In this document: positions 31,335 to 47,838 of the stretch, one piece after another
Numbering within the stretch: the stretch's first letter is position 1
Layout: each line of letters begins with the position of its first letter
Origin: Diabrotica undecimpunctata
Taxonomy: Eukaryota > Arthropoda > Insecta > Coleoptera > Chrysomelidae
Assembly: GCF_040954645.1 (NCBI RefSeq)
Contig: NC_092804.1
Coordinates: 42,189,753-42,253,752, forward strand
Length of the DNA: 64,000 bases
Reading direction: 5' to 3'
Made by a program: the position numbers and the translations under genes
Notes under the pieces: generated by a model
Seen by the model: only the letters and a program-made list of their open reading frames with translations
What the model was told of the DNA's origin: nothing
Databases searched by the model: none

Positions 31335-33300
31335 TTCCTTGTGAGAATGTCATCACTCTGTTACCGAAAAACCACCCATACTAACCGCTACTTGCATGTC
31401 AACTATCATCCCTCACCTTCATAAATTAATTCAGTCATGTATCCCCTTGTACTACCCTTGTATCCAGATCAATTTTTCAGACACATTTTTGCGATGATTC
31501 AAGTAGATCCACTGAGCTATCTTTTTTAAAACAAGCCCTCATCCAAATGGTTATCGCGAAAATCTAATTAATAGGAACATTCACAGGCTTCAATCTCCCG
31601 CTTAATTTAAACCAAAGACTCAGACCTTCATCATACGAATCATTTATTCCGACCATTACCCAATTCTAGAAAAAATCCCTGAAAGAGCTTCATTCAATTC
31701 CAAATGTAGTCATTCTTCCCGCCGATTAAAGAAATGCCACCGCCATCCTAAATACTTCCTCTTACATTAATAAACTCTCAAATCTCAATAATACCCCAGA
31801 CTACAGACCAATTTCTAATAATCCAACAACCTAACTAGAGAAAACAACAAAAGCCATCAACAATAAAACCTCTCTTCCTGTTGACATAAAACAATCTCTA
31901 ATTCCTTGTGAAAAGTCTTTTAGAACACCTCGAATATATTGCCTACCCAAAATTCACAAACCCGATACTACTCTGCGTCCGATTGTCAGTACATACAACT
32001 GCCTTACACAACCATTGGCCCAGTACTTAGCCAAAACTCTACAACCGCTAGCCGAAAATGCTTTATTCTACGTCAAAAATTATTTTCATTTTATTGAACT
32101 TCTTAAACAAAACCCTATCTCATCGTCAGACATTCTAGTAAGTTTTGGTATCGTTTCACTCTTTACAAACATTCATATAGAGGAAACTTTAAACATTCTG
32201 GAAACTAAATACCGTATCCAGCAATACTAATCTCTCATTAAACATTGTATGTGAAACACTGATTTCATTTTCCAAAATGAATTCTACAGACAAATAAATG
32301 ATGCCTCAATGGGCTCTCTACTATATTCCGTAATTGCCAATATCTTTATGGAAGACTTCGAGACTCAAACACTATTCGCATCAATGCTTAAAACCAAATG
32401 TTGGCTACGATATGTTGACGATACATTCGTCATTTGCTCCACAGCAGCAATGCTTTAGTGTCTTTTCAAAGCCATCTGAATGGTATAAATTCTAGTATAT
32501 GGAAACTGATTCATTCCTACCGTTTCTCGACGTTATCATAAAGAAAACCCAATCCCAAGGTTTTCATCACTCTGTTTATCGAAAACCCACTCATACCCAT
32601 CGTTATTTGCATGTCAACTCTAATCATCCACCTTCACAAATTAATTCAGTCATTAACACCCTTGTCTCCAGATCAATACGTTTTGGCAATGATGCAAGTA
32701 GGCTCGCTGAGCTCTCTAATTTAAAATAAGACCTCATCCAAAATGGTTACCGCGAAAATTACATCAATAGGAACATCCACAGACATTAATCTCCCACTCA
32801 ATCTCAACCTAAAGACACAGACTCTTATTATACGAAACCTTTTTTTCTTTATATCAAAGGACAAAGTCGACAGAATACTTAAATCAAGAGGAATAAAGAC
32901 AATATTTACCCCCAACCAAAACTTATACCTCTTATCCGATTAATCAAAACAATATTTCAAATGAACAACATAGAGTTTATGAAATTCCTTGTGCAGACTG
33001 CCCCCGATCTTATATAGGCCAAACAAAGCGTAGAATCCAAAATAGGATTTATGAACATTCTATTTGTGTTGCGATTCCGATTCAATTTCAGCTTTAGGTC
33101 AACATAACATATCTCAACAGGTCACAAAATTTATTTTGAAAACTCCAGAACCATAGCCCCTATCCGCTTCTATAAACCAAGAATTATTCGAGAAGCCATA
33201 AAAAACCCCGTCACCATCGACGGTATAAATGAACAATTCGCTGTTCCCAGTAGCAGAAGTGCATACTAATAAGTATTTCTAAACTAGACAACAATCCTCT
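31335..33300 (+). mobile_element. Penelope-like element with GIY-YIG endonuclease and partial upstream repeat
   Basis: From about 31665, in shifting frames: SLKELHSIPNVVILPAD, FRTPRIYCLPKIHKPDTTLR, PIVSTYN, PLAQYLAKTLQPLAENALFY (32009-32068), SIVSLFTNI-like text, MGSLLYSVIANIFMEDFET, LRYVDDTFVIC (32405-32437, catalytic YVDD kept), SFLPFLDVIIKK, VYRKPTHTHRYLHVNSNHP, ILKSRGIKTIF, then YEIPCADCPRSYIGQTKRRI (32977-33040), the GIY-YIG nuclease with its Cys pair. The order RT, linker, GIY-YIG is diagnostic for Penelope-like retroelements. 31340-31655 repeats the linker segment of 32560-32850, a head-to-tail partial copy. Many stops. Confidence 0.85.
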
Positions 33301-34235
33301 AAGATGGGAACAATCGGCTATACTATTATTTAAAAATCAAAGTAATAATAAAGGATAGGTTAGGATATAGAACGGATTTCCCTTTTACTATGGCATATTT
33401 TTTGTCTAGTAATTCATACCGCTGATACAATGTAAAATGTCTTTTTAGGCAGTGGTGTTCATAGATAAGGATTTATTTTAGAATAAAAGGAAAACAAGTA
33501 AAAGATTGAGATTCTTTCATTTGAGTTAATATTTTTATTTATTGTATATTATTAACTACTGTATTGTTTTTACTCTTCTCATTAATTGTGTGTCTCTTTT
33601 ATTTATTTTATAGGTATATAGGGTGATATTAGTAGGTTCTGTTAATTCTGTATTTAACGCAATCAAGATCTGTTTAAGGTTGGCTATTGGCTAATGAGTG
33701 AGATCTTAGATTTTTGTAGAAATATCTCCGGAAGGTTGTCTATAACTAGGCTTTGTATATGCCTTAGCTGAAAAGTTTATGAAAAATTCTGAAAACATTT
33801 TAGAACAAATAATTTTGTTTGTAATTAAATTTCATATCAAAAGTTGCTTGAATAAGTAAATTATACAAGCTAATAAAATGCAGAGCTTATAAATGAAAAA
33901 TCACAAAAAAGTGGCAAAACTAACAAATTTGGAACTTTTTAGAACTTTGTGCAGCAGCACAAATTAATTGCTGTATAAACAGCTGGTTTTTTCACCTATA
34001 GAAGAGAAATCAAATCTTCAAAAACCTTAAAAAATTAAAGTAGGTTATCGTATTTTTTTATTTACTTAAATCTGTTTTTTCGATCAAAATAATCATTAGT
34101 TAACTTAAATTTTTCGTTATAAACATTGATATGCTTTTTTCAAATTGTCAATAATTGTTTAAAAGTTTATTAAAAAAATTAAAAATTTTTGTTTTTAAAC
34201 AGTTATATTATTAAGTCTAGATTTAAAGATTTAGA
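33301..34235. other. Unassigned AT-rich sequence downstream of the Penelope remnant
   Basis: May contain the element's 3' untranslated part. No ORF or repeat array. Confidence 0.35.
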
Positions 34236-34525
34236 TTCTAAAAAATAATAAAGCTCCAGGACACGACGATATAATTGTCTAGCTTTTAAAAATAAGTAAG
34301 ATAGTACCAATCCCTATACTAACAAAGCCATTTAATAGTTGTCTCCAATAGCAAATTCCCTAAAGACTGGAAGGAGAGTCTAGGAATACTCCTTCCTACA
34401 CGAATGTGACCTAAAGAATTATATACTTATATCGTTGCTCAGTCAAGTGTACAAACTGTTTACAAGAATAATTAACAACCGGTTGAACAGGGCTGGTTTC
34501 CGCAAAGAGTATAGCACACAAAAAA
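34236..34525 (+). pseudogene. RTE-type LINE short fragment
   Basis: Text LKNNKAPGHDDIIV, then LLKIS and PIPILTKPFNSC, closely like the RTE at 25735-26045 at the DNA level (AAATAATAAAGCTCCAGGAC shared). Truncated on both sides, with internal deletions. No target duplication found. Confidence 0.8.
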
Positions 34526-35039
34526 TATATAGTTTTAAACAGATTTTCAAAAATTGTTCCACTTTTCATATCGAACAAATTATTCCACGAACCCCATAAA
34601 TTATTTCTTCAATGCTCTTGACAATTTAATAGCGCAACCCTTGAAACCTTAGTGAACTCCTACGTAGGAATGAAATAGACATTTGCACTGCATGATTGTT
34701 TCGTTAAGCAACAGAAAATTTCTGAATGTGTAAAGCCTAATGAAGTCGTTGGTTATAATTCAATTACCAGACAATTAAATTAATTGAACAGTAGTGCTCT
34801 AATTCAGTTTTTTCTTGTTAAGTCATTTTGTTTTCAATTTCAAATAACCTTACAGTTTATAAAAAAACTATAAATTTTTGTAAGTATGAATGCCGCCATT
34901 GTTTTTTTTTTAGTTACAAACTTACACCATTATTTTTTGTAGAGAACTGAGGAAGCTTTTAAAAAACAAAAAGTATTCTAGTAAATCAATGAAGTAGCCG
35001 ACTTCTTTTATTTGCCAACATAAATGACCAATTAAACCT
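34526..35039. other. Unassigned AT-rich spacer
   Basis: No gene or repeat recognised. Confidence 0.4.
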
Positions 35040-38000
35040 CTAAGTTCACCTGCGGAACACATTTCAAGCAAAAACCCAATCCAACCCCTTTCCTTGGAGA
35101 CCGAAGCGATCCCACTTACATTTAGAAGACAATATCTAAGTCTTTCTTATGCTGCTGAAGTATCATCAAATCAAGATAATCCAGTTATACACAACGTATT
35201 TGCTGACTGCTTTAAACGTTTAACTTCAAATCGATCTGATCACCCTTTCTACTGCCGCCTACAGACTTACTTGTTAAACATTGATATCCATTTTCCAGAC
35301 ACCTACGATAGTTCCTCAATCCAAACCCCTTCTCCTTGGACAATTCGCCGTACCTCTACTGACACTAGCCTATTGCGCATAAATAAATCAGAAACGCCAT
35401 CAAGTCAAATTAATTAAGAATTTATTGAATTATTAAGCAAATATGGTAGCTGTAACAAAGTTTACACCGATGCTTCTAAAAATGAAGATGAAACTGGGAC
35501 AGCAATCTACTTATCAGATTACACAGCACATTATATTCATCTACAATTACGTTCTCTGCTTAACAAATTGCCATATTAAAAGTACTAGTTCTGGTATAAA
35601 ACAAAAAAAATATATATAATTATTAGAGATTCTGTCAGCTCAATAATTGCACTAAATTAACTATACTGTGATTATCCACTCCTTCTTAAAAAATGACTAA
35701 AATATGCCAAAAATAAGGATATTGAAGTTAATTTTATTTGGGTACCGTCACACAATGGAATCGAAGGTAACGAGGTTGTAGAAAAAATAGAAAAAATGCC
35801 CCGACTAACACAAACGGAGAAGAAAATATGAGATAGCTACACACTGACCTAAAAGTACCTATATTTTAAGGAATACTTACTTTTTCGTGTCTGGATCCGA
35901 CTACAGTTTTTCTGCCCAATATCAAGCTACGTCTACACCCTTTGTATTTGCGAGCCATAAATCATCGAGGCTGCACTGTGATGGGCAACGTCGGCATACT
36001 CTCAGGTGCTCCACGTTCTGTATTTCTCCACATTCACAAAGTGCGTCGGTGTCTGTCTTGATGTCCCATTTAATGAGGTTCTGTTTTACAGGGGCAACAC
36101 CTGTGCGTATGCGATTGGGTGTCCGCCAGGTTCTCCAGTCCAGGTTCATTCCATTAGGTCGTTCTGGATGTAGGGGGAACAGTTCGGGTGGTTCGACGCT
36201 GATATTTCTCATAACCCTTTTCCTTGATTTAAGTCGGCTGATTCCTGGCGGTTCGTCAAACCCGTATAATTGGTGCCTTTCATCGAAAGTTTTCCTGAAC
36301 TTCTCCACATATTGTGAGGCGCATCTACATTTGTCTGGTGATGCGAATCCAGCTATCCGGTACAGTAGGGGTAGAAGGGTAGGCTTCATACAACCGGTAA
36401 TTATTCTACATGTTTCATTTAACGCCGTGATGACTTGCTGGGCGTGTCTAGATCTACCCCAGACGGGACAAGCATATTCCCCTGTTGAGAAACATAAGGC
36501 CTCAGCTGTTATCTTCAAGACCTGGGGGTTTGCACCCCACTTGCTCCCTACAAGTTTCCGAAGAAGGTTGTTTCTCGTAGAAACCTTTTGTCTTGTATTA
36601 CTCCAAGATATTTGGGCCTATCAGTATGTTTCAAGCGTTGTTTCTCCCAAGAAACATTCAGTTTTACATGCGGCAGTTGGTTGTTGAGATGGAATGCACA
36701 TACTTGGGTTTTAGTAGGGATTAACTTTAATGAGTTTTGTTTGTAGTAAGTTGACATCATGTTTAAAGCCTCTTCTATTGTCGACTCTACTTGTGTGAGA
36801 GTTTTCCCCTTTGCGACTATATCAAGGTCATCAACGTAGACAAAACTCTCAGTCTGAGGGTGCATTGGTTGGTCGTTGGTGTAGATGTTAAATAAGGACG
36901 GCGCCAGAACGCTTCCTTGAGGTAGGCCATTTTTTTGGGTTCTTCATCTGCTCTTCTTTCCATTTAGCACAACGTAGAAACGTCTATTACACAACAGTGA
37001 TCTAATGATATTTACCAGGTCATAGTCAAGCACAGTGTTATAGATCTTAGTTAGCAAGATTCTGTGGTTTATCGTATCATAGGCCGCTGTGAGGTCTATC
37101 AAGGCTACTCCCACTATCTCTTTCTGCTCAAATCCCTCCTCTATGTATTCTGTTAGGTTCAGCACTTGGCTTGTGCATGATTTACCTGGTCTGAACCCTG
37201 CTTGTTGTGGGATTAGTTTTGCATCTAATGTTTCCTGGATGCGGTTTAAAATGAGGCGTTCATACAATTTATACAAATCGCATATCAGAGATATCGGACG
37301 GTAGCTACTCGGTAGTTCAGGGTCTTTAGAATCTGGTAGGTAGAGCGACAAATGTTAAATAGATCGAGCACCCATTGTCTCGCTTTTTGCCCGAGCTGTT
37401 TTATCTGCTCTGTTAGGATTTCGTCCACCCCAGGTGATTTTTCTTTTTTCATACAGTCAATACCATTTTTGAGCTCTTCGATGGTAAATGGGTTTCGCAA
37501 GAGAGTTGTTTCCTGGTCTTGAGTTCTTATAATCTTTGGCATTTTGCAACGATTGTTTGTTTTGCCATTCAGAAGCAGTTGATGGGTTATCTGATTTGGC
37601 GTTATTGCACATAGCTCTTTCATCTCTGTGGGGTCACCATTAAGTTTTTTGATCATATTTCAGGCCTGCCTACTACTGTGCGTCATATCCATTTTACTTA
37701 AAGTCTCGCTCCACCGTTGTTGTCTGGAGGCACTCAGTGTTTGCTGCAGTCTCTCCTATGTCTCTGCCGTAACTTCGCTAAATGGCTCTTTACTATATTC
37801 TTCGGTGTACTTTGTCATAATGTCTTTTGCTTCATCGTTCAGACCAGATATGTAATGTTGACATCCTCTGGGTATGTGTTTATATGAGATTCGTTTTACA
37901 AGTTTGATGAACGCGTTATAGTTTTTAGGGATTGGGACTTTAAGGAATAAATTAATTATTACAACGTGGCAGGATACATGGAAGAACTCCCCTATGTAAC

Positions 38001-38300
38001 TGTATGGAGTTGATTATTAACCATCATAAAATTCCAAAATAAAAAAATAGAAGAGAACAAGTAACCTTCTATCGCCTCCGGATTGGTCATATACTCGGTT
38101 AACACATGACTACCTACTAAAACGTACTGATAAACCTATGTGTGAAAGTGTTTTACTGATAAAACATTGTTTATTGCAATATCCCAAGTATGAAGTGCAA
38201 TGCAAAATGTATAATATACCACCAACACTAAATAAAAAGTTTTTCAAAGGCAAAAAGAGCTTCTATCAAAAATCTAGTATTTTAGTTTAAATAGAATTGA
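35040..38300 (+). pseudogene. I/R1-type LINE C-terminus with RNase H domain, split by another LINE
   Basis: The first part (35040-35875) reads LTFRRQYLSLSYAAEV and HNVFADCFKRL, then CNKVYTDASKNEDETGTAIY (about 35454-35515, first RNase H Asp), decayed middle, and VNFIWVPSHNGIEGNEVVEK (35730-35790, RNase H end motif with His). The second part (37950-38300) reads RNKLIITTWQDTWKN, then EQVTFYRLRIGHILG and ESVFTDKTLFI with KMYNIPPTLN, the Arg-rich and Cys-knuckle end typical after RNase H in I/R1/LOA-type LINEs. The two parts join in frame when the insert and one 11-bp repeat are removed (STYILRNKLIITTW). The RT is missing upstream. Confidence 0.7.
35876..37938 (-). mobile_element. Jockey-group (Daphne/CR1-like) LINE copy, 2,063 bp, with 11-bp target duplication
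   Basis: Flanked by tttaaggaata at 35865-35875 and 37939-37949. On the minus strand from 37938: NDEAKDIMTKYTEEYSKEPF, RQAWNMIKKLNGDP, FTIEELKNGIDCMKKEKSPG, YRPISLICDLYKLYERLI, QQAGFRPGKSCTSQVLNLTE, VALIDLTAAYDTINHRILL (37110-37060), FVYVDDLDIVAKG (36845-36805, catalytic YVDD intact), RPKYLGVIQDK, then the 198-codon C-terminal segment 36518-35922: TGEYACPVWGRSRHAQQV, NLDWRTWRTPNRIRTGVAP, CECGEIQNVEHLRVC. Only a few frame breaks. 5'-truncated (no endonuclease) and without a clear poly(A). Confidence 0.8.
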
Positions 38301-39409
38301 ATCTACTTCTAACTATCCATTGTTACAAGTCCTAATTTTGTAAAACAATCCATACACGCTAATAATCCTGCGTGATTAAAGTATCATGCAAAGGAAAAAA
38401 ATGTACTTAAAAATTATACCTTTGGAAATAGACGTAAAAGATCCATGTAACGTCAATGCATTCTGTATATAACTTGTGGGAAACCTGATCCGGAAGAATA
38501 TAAACATCTCTAATGAACAAAAGAACAAACGATTCAATGGTCAATTGATTTTTTGTAAAAGCATTTAAATATGTCAACAGTTCGACAATTTCCCCACGAA
38601 AATGGCAAAATGTTTGGTTTTACTTCCTATTTCACTTTAATGAATTAAGCCTTTAACAATGGATATTGTATTGGGTCAGTTTTAACAAAAAAGGTAAAAA
38701 ACTATTTCTTTTTCAAATCTGACAATATCGTCTTTTGAAGAATGTGCTTTAAAATCTTGTTAACTTGCAGTACAAATTAGATTCATAATTATTTAATAGA
38801 AGTATAGAAATGTAGTATCATGTCATTATATTTTTGTTCTTTAATAAGCTGTTGTTCTTTTTTGAGCTTGGAAGATTGTTTCTTACTTGTAGCAGATATT
38901 TTCACTTCTTACCCCAAGTCTCTAAGCGTTTGTTCGAAATTCGAAGCATGATTTTCATGCCTTAGATATGAAATACTTTTTTTTAGAATAATATGTTCGT
39001 ATTTTCTTTCTTCGCAAATATTGTAAATACGTTTAAAAACCTTCGTTTTCTGCTCATATGATAAATTCAACGACAAGACAGCGAAGTTTAACTTCTTTGT
39101 CTTCCATGATATCCTGTAACAAATGAATTTGGCTAGTTATCGTATCTGAGATCCTTTTTAATACTAAATCTTATAAAAATACAGATATGATTTCTGCTAG
39201 AAGTATTTTTGTGCATCAATAACATGTTTGAGCGAGTGTGTTTCAATTTCCAGGTTCCACGATTGGTAATTTTTTGTTTTCTTTGATTTATAAATGTAAA
39301 CTATTAAAATGTCATCTTTGTCTTTGATTTTAAATCTAAGTGCGGATTATTCAGGAACAGAAAAATTATTTTGTATTTAGACAGTCTTATCGGATATTAT
39401 CCTTTTTTA
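38301..39409. other. Unassigned AT-rich sequence
   Basis: No gene, repeat array or element end recognised. Confidence 0.4.
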
Positions 39410-40430
39410 GGTGCCATATTGGGTCTCCTTACTATTGGCAATTACATTGGCCACTTATTTACGGTCTGCAGCAAATCGAATGTTTTTGAGCCATGACATC
39501 TGTTTCCTTCCACTTTCTCTGCAACCCTCGCTTTTACCTTTCTTGATGAGCTGAAGAATTCTATAATAATGGTCTCTTTTAAGAACATACACCAGGTATG
39601 CAAATCTTGCATATCTTAATAGTTTTAAATAATTCACGAACGGCATTTACTCTATTAACATAGCTTCGTTGGTCTGCATCGCTTTCCACAGCATTCGGAG
39701 CATTCGCCTTGGCAACCACATTTCAAACGCCTCTAGGCAATTGTAATATGTAACAACACTGACGAAATATAACATTCGATCATTTTTTAACGTAATTTTA
39801 AGTTGTGGTTACGGAATAATGTTTTCATTTTCAGAAACGTTATGCGAGTTGCTTCAATTCTGCACTTGATCTTTTAACTTGGGTCTAGTTGTTCTGTAAT
39901 GTAGAATCCCAGATATTTAAAGTGAATAACTCTTACAATCTTTTGAAGAGATAAGATAGTTTCTGAAGGCCCTGGAGACTGTCGCATAAGATAGCTGTGT
40001 CGTAAGCGGATCCAAGATTATTGATAAATTCACCATTGATTTTCACTACAAAGTCTTTTTCTTGTAAAGTCTGTTTGAAAATTATATTCCAGTAGATATT
40101 AAATAACATCGCTAATATAATGCATCCCTGTCCGATGCCTCTTTGACTGCTTTCTTCTTCCAATATCAGTTTTCTATGTTTCTGCTTACAATTCTATGAT
40201 ACGCAGGTCTCTACGACCAATGCCTTTGGTTCTTAATACGTTCGAAATAATGCCATGATATACACTAACGAAAGCTTTTTCGTAATCTATGAGAGCCACA
40301 TAAATATCTTAGCGTTGGCCGAGGCTCTTTTGAAGAAGTACATTTAAACCAGAAAGTACTTCACGAGTACCAAGCATATTCCTAAATCCAAACTGAATTT
40401 CATCTAGGTCTTCTTCGCACTGACCGGGAT
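39410..40430 (-). pseudogene. RTE-type LINE fragment
   Basis: Minus strand from 40425: LDEIQFGFRNMLGTREVLSG, VALIDYEKAFVSVYH (40300-40250), RGIGQGCIILAMLFNIYWN (40140-40085), INGEFINNLGSAYDTAILCD where the YADD box should be (S-A-Y-D-T), then YLKLLRYARFAYLVYVLKRD and KQMSWLKNIRFAADRK near 39460. Catalytic box degraded; no clear GAA tail or target duplication. Confidence 0.75.
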
Positions 40431-40999
40431 AATCCCAGCACTACAAGACTGGTCAAAGGCCAGCCTCAGACTCTCGACTTCACGCACTGACGTGTTAATG
40501 AGACACCAGAATAGCGAAAGCAGAGAAAGACAGTAGCTATCTCGGTATAAGCATCTGGCTGTACAAACAAATACTCATATTCTCGTTCGAAATTTTAGGA
40601 CGGAATTTAAAAGAATTTCACAGAGAAAAACGAATTAAAAAAGACACGATTGCTTTTATTCGATGCAATTTTGACTGTGTAAATATACATTTAGATTTTA
40701 TTTATTCCCGTTCGAAGATCTAAAACGCAAATCGTTAAGTGCTCTCTTTCGAATATCTGTAAGCTGCAGATTAAAATCTCGTACAGGGTAAAAAATGGTA
40801 CAGGATAAACATTTAAAATTATGAACGACCAATGCTGGTATTGAATTTAATACAAGTACAATCTAGTTGAAAAAATCGATAAGGGTTTACGCGAAAGCTT
40901 GACTCAAGTTGTTTGTTTGTTTGTTATTTATTGGAGACGATAACCGGACAAAAGAAGGTGTACGTGATTTTAAACATTTGGGTGAAAAGGTATAAAAAC
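40431..40999. other. Unassigned spacer
   Basis: 40430-40540 is somewhat GC-richer but has no open frame or repeat structure. Remainder AT-rich. Confidence 0.4.
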
Positions 41000-42440
41000 A
41001 CGAAAATTTGGACATACATATGAACAATACTGTAAACTTCCAGCCATTAGGCACAACTGATATCACTTCTGGTTTAAGTAGTGCATATTACGAAAACATT
41101 CGTATACACAACGAAATGGTATCTACAACCGTTACGTCTGGTCAAATACGATATTTGAAATTATGTATTGATATTTGTGCGGCCAATCGATCTTGCACTA
41201 CGTCATAATGAGTTTGAAGAGCCGATTAATAAGGGGGTGTTTTTAAAACTAGTTCGTTACAGTTGATCACACTAAAAATATAGGTTTTACACTGTCTATT
41301 CAATAAAGTAAAGGATTTAAAGATACTTCAAGATACGTCTACATTTGTTGTACTGATTGCCGACAAAACAGCAGATGTTTCTATACAAGCTCAGACGGTA
41401 TTAGTCCTTTGTTACGATTTTGGCGGGAAAATACATAAGCGATTTTTGAGTTTCTCAAATTTGGAACTAAGTTGCTGTTGGGATATCGACCTAAATTTTG
41501 GAACAAATTAATTGGAGTTAATGTTAAAATCTAAGTAATTTACAAAAATGCAGATTATATATTATTACCCACCAATTTAACAAATTGTTTCTCCTAGTGT
41601 CCGTATTATTAACTCCTAGTGATCCTAGTGTCCATATACTTTTTGGTAAGAAGCGACATACCCGCATTTTTATTTAATTCTCCTTACATAACATGATAAA
41701 TAGACGAATTGAAAAATTAACGCAAACCCGATGGAATTTTCAGTCTAGAGCGATACAAACTGTATTTAAAAATCGACCAAATGATTTAATGATCCTACAT
41801 TTCAGTACTGGTTGAATTTCTTTTACAAAATAATGCCACCTGTTGTTTACACAATATTTAAACAATTGAAGAAAATTAAAACGGGGTCTGTGAAATTGCA
41901 ATATGCTATTGACAGTCATGAAAAATATTTGTTAACATCAGAAGCAGCCTACTTTTTGTAACGAAAAATGTGCGAAAAAAGGGAAATGAGGAATATTTGA
42001 ACTTTGAATGAGGAGAAATGAAGTTAAAAATCGTTTATATTTTATGAATCATCTATCTATTGCAAAGTTATTTCAAAAAAATTATAGAAAAGAACTATCT
42101 TTAGAAGGCATTGATATCTTCTGCAATTTTTTTCCAATAGTTGAAATATAGCTCTGAAATTGGAATTGACAATATTTTACTGGCGGTCAGAAATAACATA
42201 AGAAAATGAAAATGTAATCGGTTGTTTACGTATTTTAAATTTAATATTGCCTTATAGTTTGGAATCAACATTTTGTGAAATAAGTATGAGTATTTTATTA
42301 ACGATGCCAATGACAACTGCAGAAACTGAAAGATGTCTCTCTACTTTGAAATGAATTAAGAAGTTTTTAAGAAATACAAGGTCGTAAGAAAGACTGATGG
42401 TGCTTGCCATGTTGCCCATTGAAAAAACTTTAAAAAGTAG
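41000..42440 (+). pseudogene. hAT transposase remnant (ZMYM1/TTF-type)
   Basis: In shifting frames: SAYYENIRIHNEMVST, then ALRHNEFEEPINKGVFLKLV (41190-41250), FVVLIADKTADVSIQAQTVL (41340-41400, first catalytic Asp region), GKIHKRFLSFSN, a long worn middle, and LTMPMTTAETERCLSTLK, IKKFLRNTRS, ERLMVLAMLPIEKT (42297-42430). That last part is the hAT C-terminal dimerisation domain. The layout matches insect ZMYM1-like/TTF-finger hAT transposases. Many stops; no terminal repeats identified. Confidence 0.65.
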
Positions 42441-43201
42441 GTTTTTGGTAAATATCTATTTTTTTTTATAGTTTTGAATCAGCGCCCACGGAACAAAATT
42501 ATCCCCAGTCGCCACTCCTTCACACTATATTTAATGAAATATTTTCCTATATTATATATCATGACTCACTAAGTTTTTAGTATATAATTTTAGTTATTAT
42601 ATATATTTATAAATTTTAGCAGTTATTTTTGACCGGATTCCTGTTTTTTTTTTGACCTTACATCATAGACAACATAAAAACTCACCGTTAATTATAATTA
42701 ACAAGTGATGTAGCGGTTGTTCGGAAGCGTCATTTTATCTAAAATCGTATTAACCCAAGCAGCTTTAAATTAAGAAGAAAAAAGTGCTTATGCATCCAAG
42801 CGAAAAAAAAGTTTCAAGGTTGACGAGGATGATCACAGACCTAATTGTCCAATTAAGTTGATCCGTTTCCTTGGAAGTGGAGTAATTTGTGTTTCCCAAT
42901 AATTTGTCTTAGATAATAAGAAAGAACCTTTGACTAATGATAATTTCTTCAATTTGAATTGGTTTTAGCGCTTCATGTCAATGTTGTTATTAAGGTGGTT
43001 CTATTGTTGTAGGATGTTATTTAACTAATTAAAGCTACTATGTGCATTCATTATTTCATCTATAACGCTTTTATGTGTATATTATATAAATAATATAAAA
43101 TAAATTATGTTTCACATTGTTACAATGTTACTAAAAATAACGTATTTTTATGTCGACAATGTAATATTACCTTAACCTTAATATTGCAAAATATTAACAT
43201 T
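42441..43201. other. Unassigned AT-rich spacer
   Basis: Poly-T/A rich. No gene or array. It ends at a TTAA that may be the piggyBac target site. Confidence 0.4.
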
Positions 43202-44611
43202 TTAACCCGTAACCAGTGAGGTGCAAATTCAGTTACATTGAGCGTGATGTGGAGTCCCACGGACGAAAATAAAAAAGATTTAGGTATTTGAAAATATTTC
43301 ACTGAAATAAGTTACAACTGGAAAAACGTTATTCGCTCATAAGTATTATATAAAAAAGTTATTAGAATACCTTTATTTTACAATAGTACTGAAATCTCTC
43401 CTTATTATAACAAGCCTCCACAATTTCATCACAAGTTTAGAATATATATCTACCTATAAAGTTTAAGGGAATACTAATCAATAATTTTTATCAATGTCCG
43501 AGGGATATTCGGCGGATAATTTTTCGACTGAATATTCCATGAATATTCCCCAAATATATTTGTGACCGTAGGTTGTATTTCTGGGAATTTTTTCTTTGAT
43601 TAGCGCATTTATACTTTGAACATTCTCATTGCCGAAACGTGACATTTTGAAATTTATTTGGATGAAGTTGTCAAACTCGATCGTGTTGTCATAGGGATTG
43701 AAAATTGCACTGAATGCAATTATCAGTCTAATGTTGACATGATTGGGTGAAATTGTTCCACATGACAAAAAATGACGAAATTTGAATGGTTGTTAGAACA
43801 GTCGAAAAATTATCGTTGCAATTATTTTGAATCACATTTTGTGCATATTTTCTTACTACATGATAAATATATAGGCTTTTTACAATGAAAGAGTAAGTAA
43901 AATGTCTTTCTATGAAGTTAGATAGGTATAACTAACAATGTTTCCGAATCTCTAATTTTTCTTCTGGCGGAAATTTTACTGGTTTTTCGAGTGCAAGTAT
44001 TCTTATATCTAAGCTAATTCTCAAATCGTTTCCTCATGAAAGGTTCTGTCAGGTTTTTCGCTAGTGCCTCATGAATTTGATTCGGGATGGATTTTCATTA
44101 TTTTTGAAACAATTAGACATGACAAATGCATTGACACAACTCATGAGCTGTAAATGGTGCATTTCTCATCTAGTGTATTAAGAGGAAGACGCATAGAGGA
44201 AATGAAGATTACAGCCTTGTTTCTCTTAGGAATATATGAAACTAGCGTTTCATGTTTTGAAAATCCATATAATGCAGAACCAATATGCTTTTGTTTGTTT
44301 GTATGAAATTCTGAAGGTATTTCCCTTTTTGATTTTCTCCGACATAGGTAAGCCCTCTGGACTGTAACTCTTTCACTAGTTGAAGAGAAGAAAAATAGAT
44401 TATCTGCAGTAATGTTCCTATTACTGCCAAATAAAGGTTTTGATAGACGAATTACCGATTCTGTGGGTTTGGTTATTTTTGTCTGGATTTCTGGATTTTT
44501 TTCTGAATTTGAAAGCCCAATTTCATCCGAATATACCTTTTCCGGTATATATATATAGCCATTATAGGCAAATTGAGTCTTAGCATCAGTTATCAATATC
44601 AGTTTTATGAC

Positions 44612-47838
<3,227 letters not shown>

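Noticed and set aside
35887..36687. 266-codon plus-strand open frame
   Set aside because: It is the antisense of the Jockey-group LINE C-terminus at 36518-35922 and has no domain of its own.
43243..43272. Second hammerhead-like string (GTGATGTGGAGTCCCACGGACGAAA)
   Set aside because: It has a GTCC-GGAC hairpin followed by GAAA, but the first box is not C-U-G-A-N-G-A (two extra bases and G for C) and no stem I or III can be drawn. More likely a palindromic piggyBac end.
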